Below are positions 62,221 to 64,000 of a stretch of DNA of 64,000 nt, one piece after another. The translations under genes and the position numbers were made by a program. The notes below the pieces were generated by a model. The model was not told the DNA's origin and made no database searches. It saw only the letters and a list, made by a program, of their open reading frames with translations. Source of the DNA: Bacteroidales bacterium. Lineage in GTDB: Bacteria; Bacteroidota; Bacteroidia; Bacteroidales; Tenuifilaceae. Location: the NCBI GenBank assembly GCA_016931855.1, contig JAFGDZ010000079.1, positions 46,066 to 110,065 on the forward strand, read 5' to 3'. Position 1 is the stretch's first letter. The number at the start of each line of letters is the position of its first letter.

Positions 62221-63756
62221 ATGTCAGAAAGTGCAATTATATCAAAAGTATGGAATTTCGCCAATGTGCTACGTGACGATGGTGTGGGTTATGGCGATTA
62301 CCTGGAGCAAATTACTTATCTGCTTTTCCTAAAAATGGTAGATGAGAAAAACAAGGAACACATTGCCTTTGGCGAAGCTGATAAGGTTTTAAAACTCCCA
62401 AAACTAAAAAACGCACAAGGCGAGGAAATGCCCGATGCAGAAACCTGTAACTGGCAAACGCTGCTGCAAAAGAAAGGGCAAGAGTTAGAAACTTTCTACA
62501 ATCAGCTGCTTCGCAGCTTGGGTACCGAAAAGGGAATTTTAGGGCAAATATTTGTAAAAAGTCAAAATAAAATTCAAAACCCATCTATGCTCCAAAAAAT
62601 CATTGATATGATTAATAAGGAGCAATGGAATGCCATGGGAACCGATGTAAAAGGGAAAATTTACGAAGGACTTTTAGAGAAAAACGCCGAGGACACCAAA
62701 AGCGGTGCAGGTCAATACTTTACCCCACGTTCGCTAATCAAAACAATGGTTGCGTGTGTTCGCCCAAAACCAATGAGAACCATTATCGACCCTGCTTGCG
62801 GTACGGGCGGTTTCTTTTTGGCAGCGCACGACTTTATTAAAAAGCTCGATTTAGACAAGGAAGAGAAAGAGTTTTTGAAAAACAAAACCTTTCACGGTAA
62901 CGAGATTGTAGCCAATACCCGCAGAATGGCATTAATGAATATGTTTTTGCACAATATTGGCGAAATTGATGGCGAAACAATGATTTCATCGGCTGATGCT
63001 TTAATTGCGGACAATGGCACTCGTTATGATTATGTGCTGGCAAATCCGCCTTTTGGTAAAAAAAGCAGTATGACCATAACCAACGAGGAGGGTAAACAAG
63101 AGAAACAGGAGTTTACAATAAATCGTCAGGATTTTGTTGCAACCACAGCCAACAAGCAGCTAAACTTTTTGCAGCACATAAAAACCCTTTTAAAGGTTAC
63201 AGGTCAGGCTGCCGTTGTGCTTCCCGACAATGTTTTATTTGAAGGCGGTGCAGGAGAAACTGTTCGTAAGGAATTGATGAAAACCACCGAATTACACACA
63301 ATTTTAAGGCTTCCAACAGGTATTTTTTATGCACAAGGAGTAAAAGCTAACGTTCTGTTTTTCGACAACAAACCAGCTTCAAAAGACCCTTGGACAAAAG
63401 AGGTATGGATTTATGATTACCGTAGTAATGTAAGCCATACGCTGAAGAAAAACCCGATGACTTCAGAGCATTTAAAGGAATTTGTAAAACTCTATAATCC
63501 CGAAAATAGGAATAAAAGAACAGAAACTTGGAGTTTAGAAAACCCGGAAGGGAGATGGAGAAAATTCACTTATTCAGAAATCATTGAAAGAGATAAAACA
63601 AACCTTGATATTTTCTGGATTAAAGACAAAAGTTTAACCGATTTAGATAATTTACCCGACCCTGATGTTTTGGCAAACGAAATAATTGAAAACATTGAAG
63701 CAGGGTTGAATAGTTTTAAGGAAATAATGGAAACTATTAACGGAAATGGAGAATGA
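62221..63756 (+). CDS. hsdM: Type I restriction-modification DNA methyltransferase subunit
   Basis: A 511-aa N6-adenine methyltransferase that protects the host sites. The N-terminal helical domain (about 1-150) contains VGYGDYLEQITYLLFLKMVDE. The SAM motif DPACGTGGFFL starts at D190, and the catalytic NPPF is at 275-278 in LANPPFGKK. The family GQYFTP (about 162-170) is also present. The start immediately follows the RhuM stop. With hsdR and hsdS it completes the system. Nothing is missing. Confidence 0.97.
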   Translation: MSESAIISKVWNFANVLRDDGVGYGDYLEQITYLLFLKMVDEKNKEHIAFGEADKVLKLPKLKNAQGEEMPDAETCNWQTLLQKKGQELETFYNQLLRSLGTEKGILGQIFVKSQNKIQNPSMLQKIIDMINKEQWNAMGTDVKGKIYEGLLEKNAEDTKSGAGQYFTPRSLIKTMVACVRPKPMRTIIDPACGTGGFFLAAHDFIKKLDLDKEEKEFLKNKTFHGNEIVANTRRMALMNMFLHNIGEIDGETMISSADALIADNGTRYDYVLANPPFGKKSSMTITNEEGKQEKQEFTINRQDFVATTANKQLNFLQHIKTLLKVTGQAAVVLPDNVLFEGGAGETVRKELMKTTELHTILRLPTGIFYAQGVKANVLFFDNKPASKDPWTKEVWIYDYRSNVSHTLKKNPMTSEHLKEFVKLYNPENRNKRTETWSLENPEGRWRKFTYSEIIERDKTNLDIFWIKDKSLTDLDNLPDPDVLANEIIENIEAGLNSFKEIMETINGNGE

Positions 63757-63760
63757 CAAG

Positions 63761-63862
63761 CCCACGCTTCACAGCCACACACATTGCCAAGCCGCACGAG
63801 CCATCGCTTTAGCCAAAGCTTGTCAAAAAGTGTGTCTGTCCGAACGCACGGCAGACAGAATA
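63761..63862. repeat. Right island-flanking GC-rich element
   Basis: This is the counterpart of 56093-56190, in the same orientation: GCCCACGC, CACATTGCCAAGCCGCACGA, TTGTCAAAAAG and GAACGCACGG. TGACAAGC (63755-63762) pairs with GCTTGTCA (63819-63826), so the stretch may fold. It begins at the hsdM stop and ends about 54 bp before the intron-like end. Confidence 0.5.
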
Positions 63863-63915
63863 TTGCAGCAAGTTTCAAGACAATAAAACGACAGCTAAAT
63901 TAACGCCAGTGCACA

Positions 63916-64000
63916 ATCGAGTAGACTGCCCCGCCAGCTAAGCTGACGGGGAGAGCCTCTCACAATTTACCCCGCACCGAAAGGGCGGGGCCACCGTACG
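63916..64000 (-). mobile_element. 3' end of a group II intron, cut by window edge
   Basis: Read on the minus strand, the sequence runs CGTACGGTGG (at the window edge), a CCCCGC/GCGGGG hairpin, TGTGAGAGGC, a CCCCGTCAGC/GCTGGCGGGG hairpin (63929-63951) and CTACTCGAT (ending 63916). CGTACGGT fits the 3' half of domain V, and the second hairpin plus CTACTCGAT fits domain VI and the 3' splice site. The stem has a wobble that pairs only in minus-strand RNA. The body and any reverse transcriptase lie beyond the window. Confidence 0.55.

Noticed and set aside
63570..63878. 102-aa minus-strand frame over the end of hsdM and the following gap.
   Set aside because: Half of it is antisense to hsdM and the rest is the GC-rich element read through; the composition (Trp/Cys-rich) is not protein-like.

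Overview
The window reads as chromosomal DNA of a Bacteroidota bacterium, most likely in or near the Bacteroidales. The evidence is a TonB-dependent receptor with a carboxypeptidase-like N-terminal domain, an HU/SPOR protein, S9 and C69 peptidases, a kinase-RapZ fusion paired with a MurU-like nucleotidyltransferase, and repeated promoter-like TTTG/TTG-N19-20-TAnnTTTG signatures typical of the phylum's primary sigma factor. No species can be named from sequence alone.

Region 1 (1-11.26 kb, minus strand) is a large chemotaxis locus without flagellar genes. Read in transcription order it holds a single-domain receiver, a 604-aa helical protein with a CheZ-like motif, a STAS protein, CheY, CheA, CheW, a terminator-like hairpin, an outer-membrane barrel protein, CheR, a histidine-kinase-like protein that lacks the phospho-acceptor His, CheD, CheB and a DUF4407 membrane protein cut by the window edge. 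No methyl-accepting receptor is present. A consensus promoter and an FNR-like palindrome lie between this locus and a divergent Crp/Fnr regulator plus receiver pair (11.4-12.5 kb).

Region 2 (12.5-55.5 kb) is mostly ordinary core and accessory genome. It contains three large hybrid histidine kinases; an HU/SPOR protein overlapping a YgjP-like metallopeptidase; a nitroreductase; a calcium-type P-ATPase; a four-gene cassette of an M15 peptidase, two DUF2589 proteins and one unknown; tRNA-Arg(TCT); secreted S8, C69 and S9 peptidases; a TonB receptor; an ArsC-like protein without its nucleophilic Cys; YjbQ; endonuclease III; Hsp20; a TlpA-like thioredoxin; pyruvate kinase; XerD; the murein-recycling pair; DUF554; and a DUF4332/OmpA pair. 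Two small genes (34 and 41 codons) and a 70-codon TTG-start gene are added. Several intergenic gaps carry the same kind of short-period degenerate repeat.

Region 3 (55.9-64 kb, plus strand) is an accessory defence island: hsdR, a GxxExxY protein, hsdS, a RhuM-family gene and hsdM, tightly spaced or overlapping. Two related roughly 100-bp GC-rich sequences bracket it, hsdS contains two GACGCAA/TTGCGTC palindromes, and the window ends in what looks like the 3' end of a group II intron on the minus strand. This bracketed island and the CheZ-like protein in the chemotaxis locus are the two places most worth following up.
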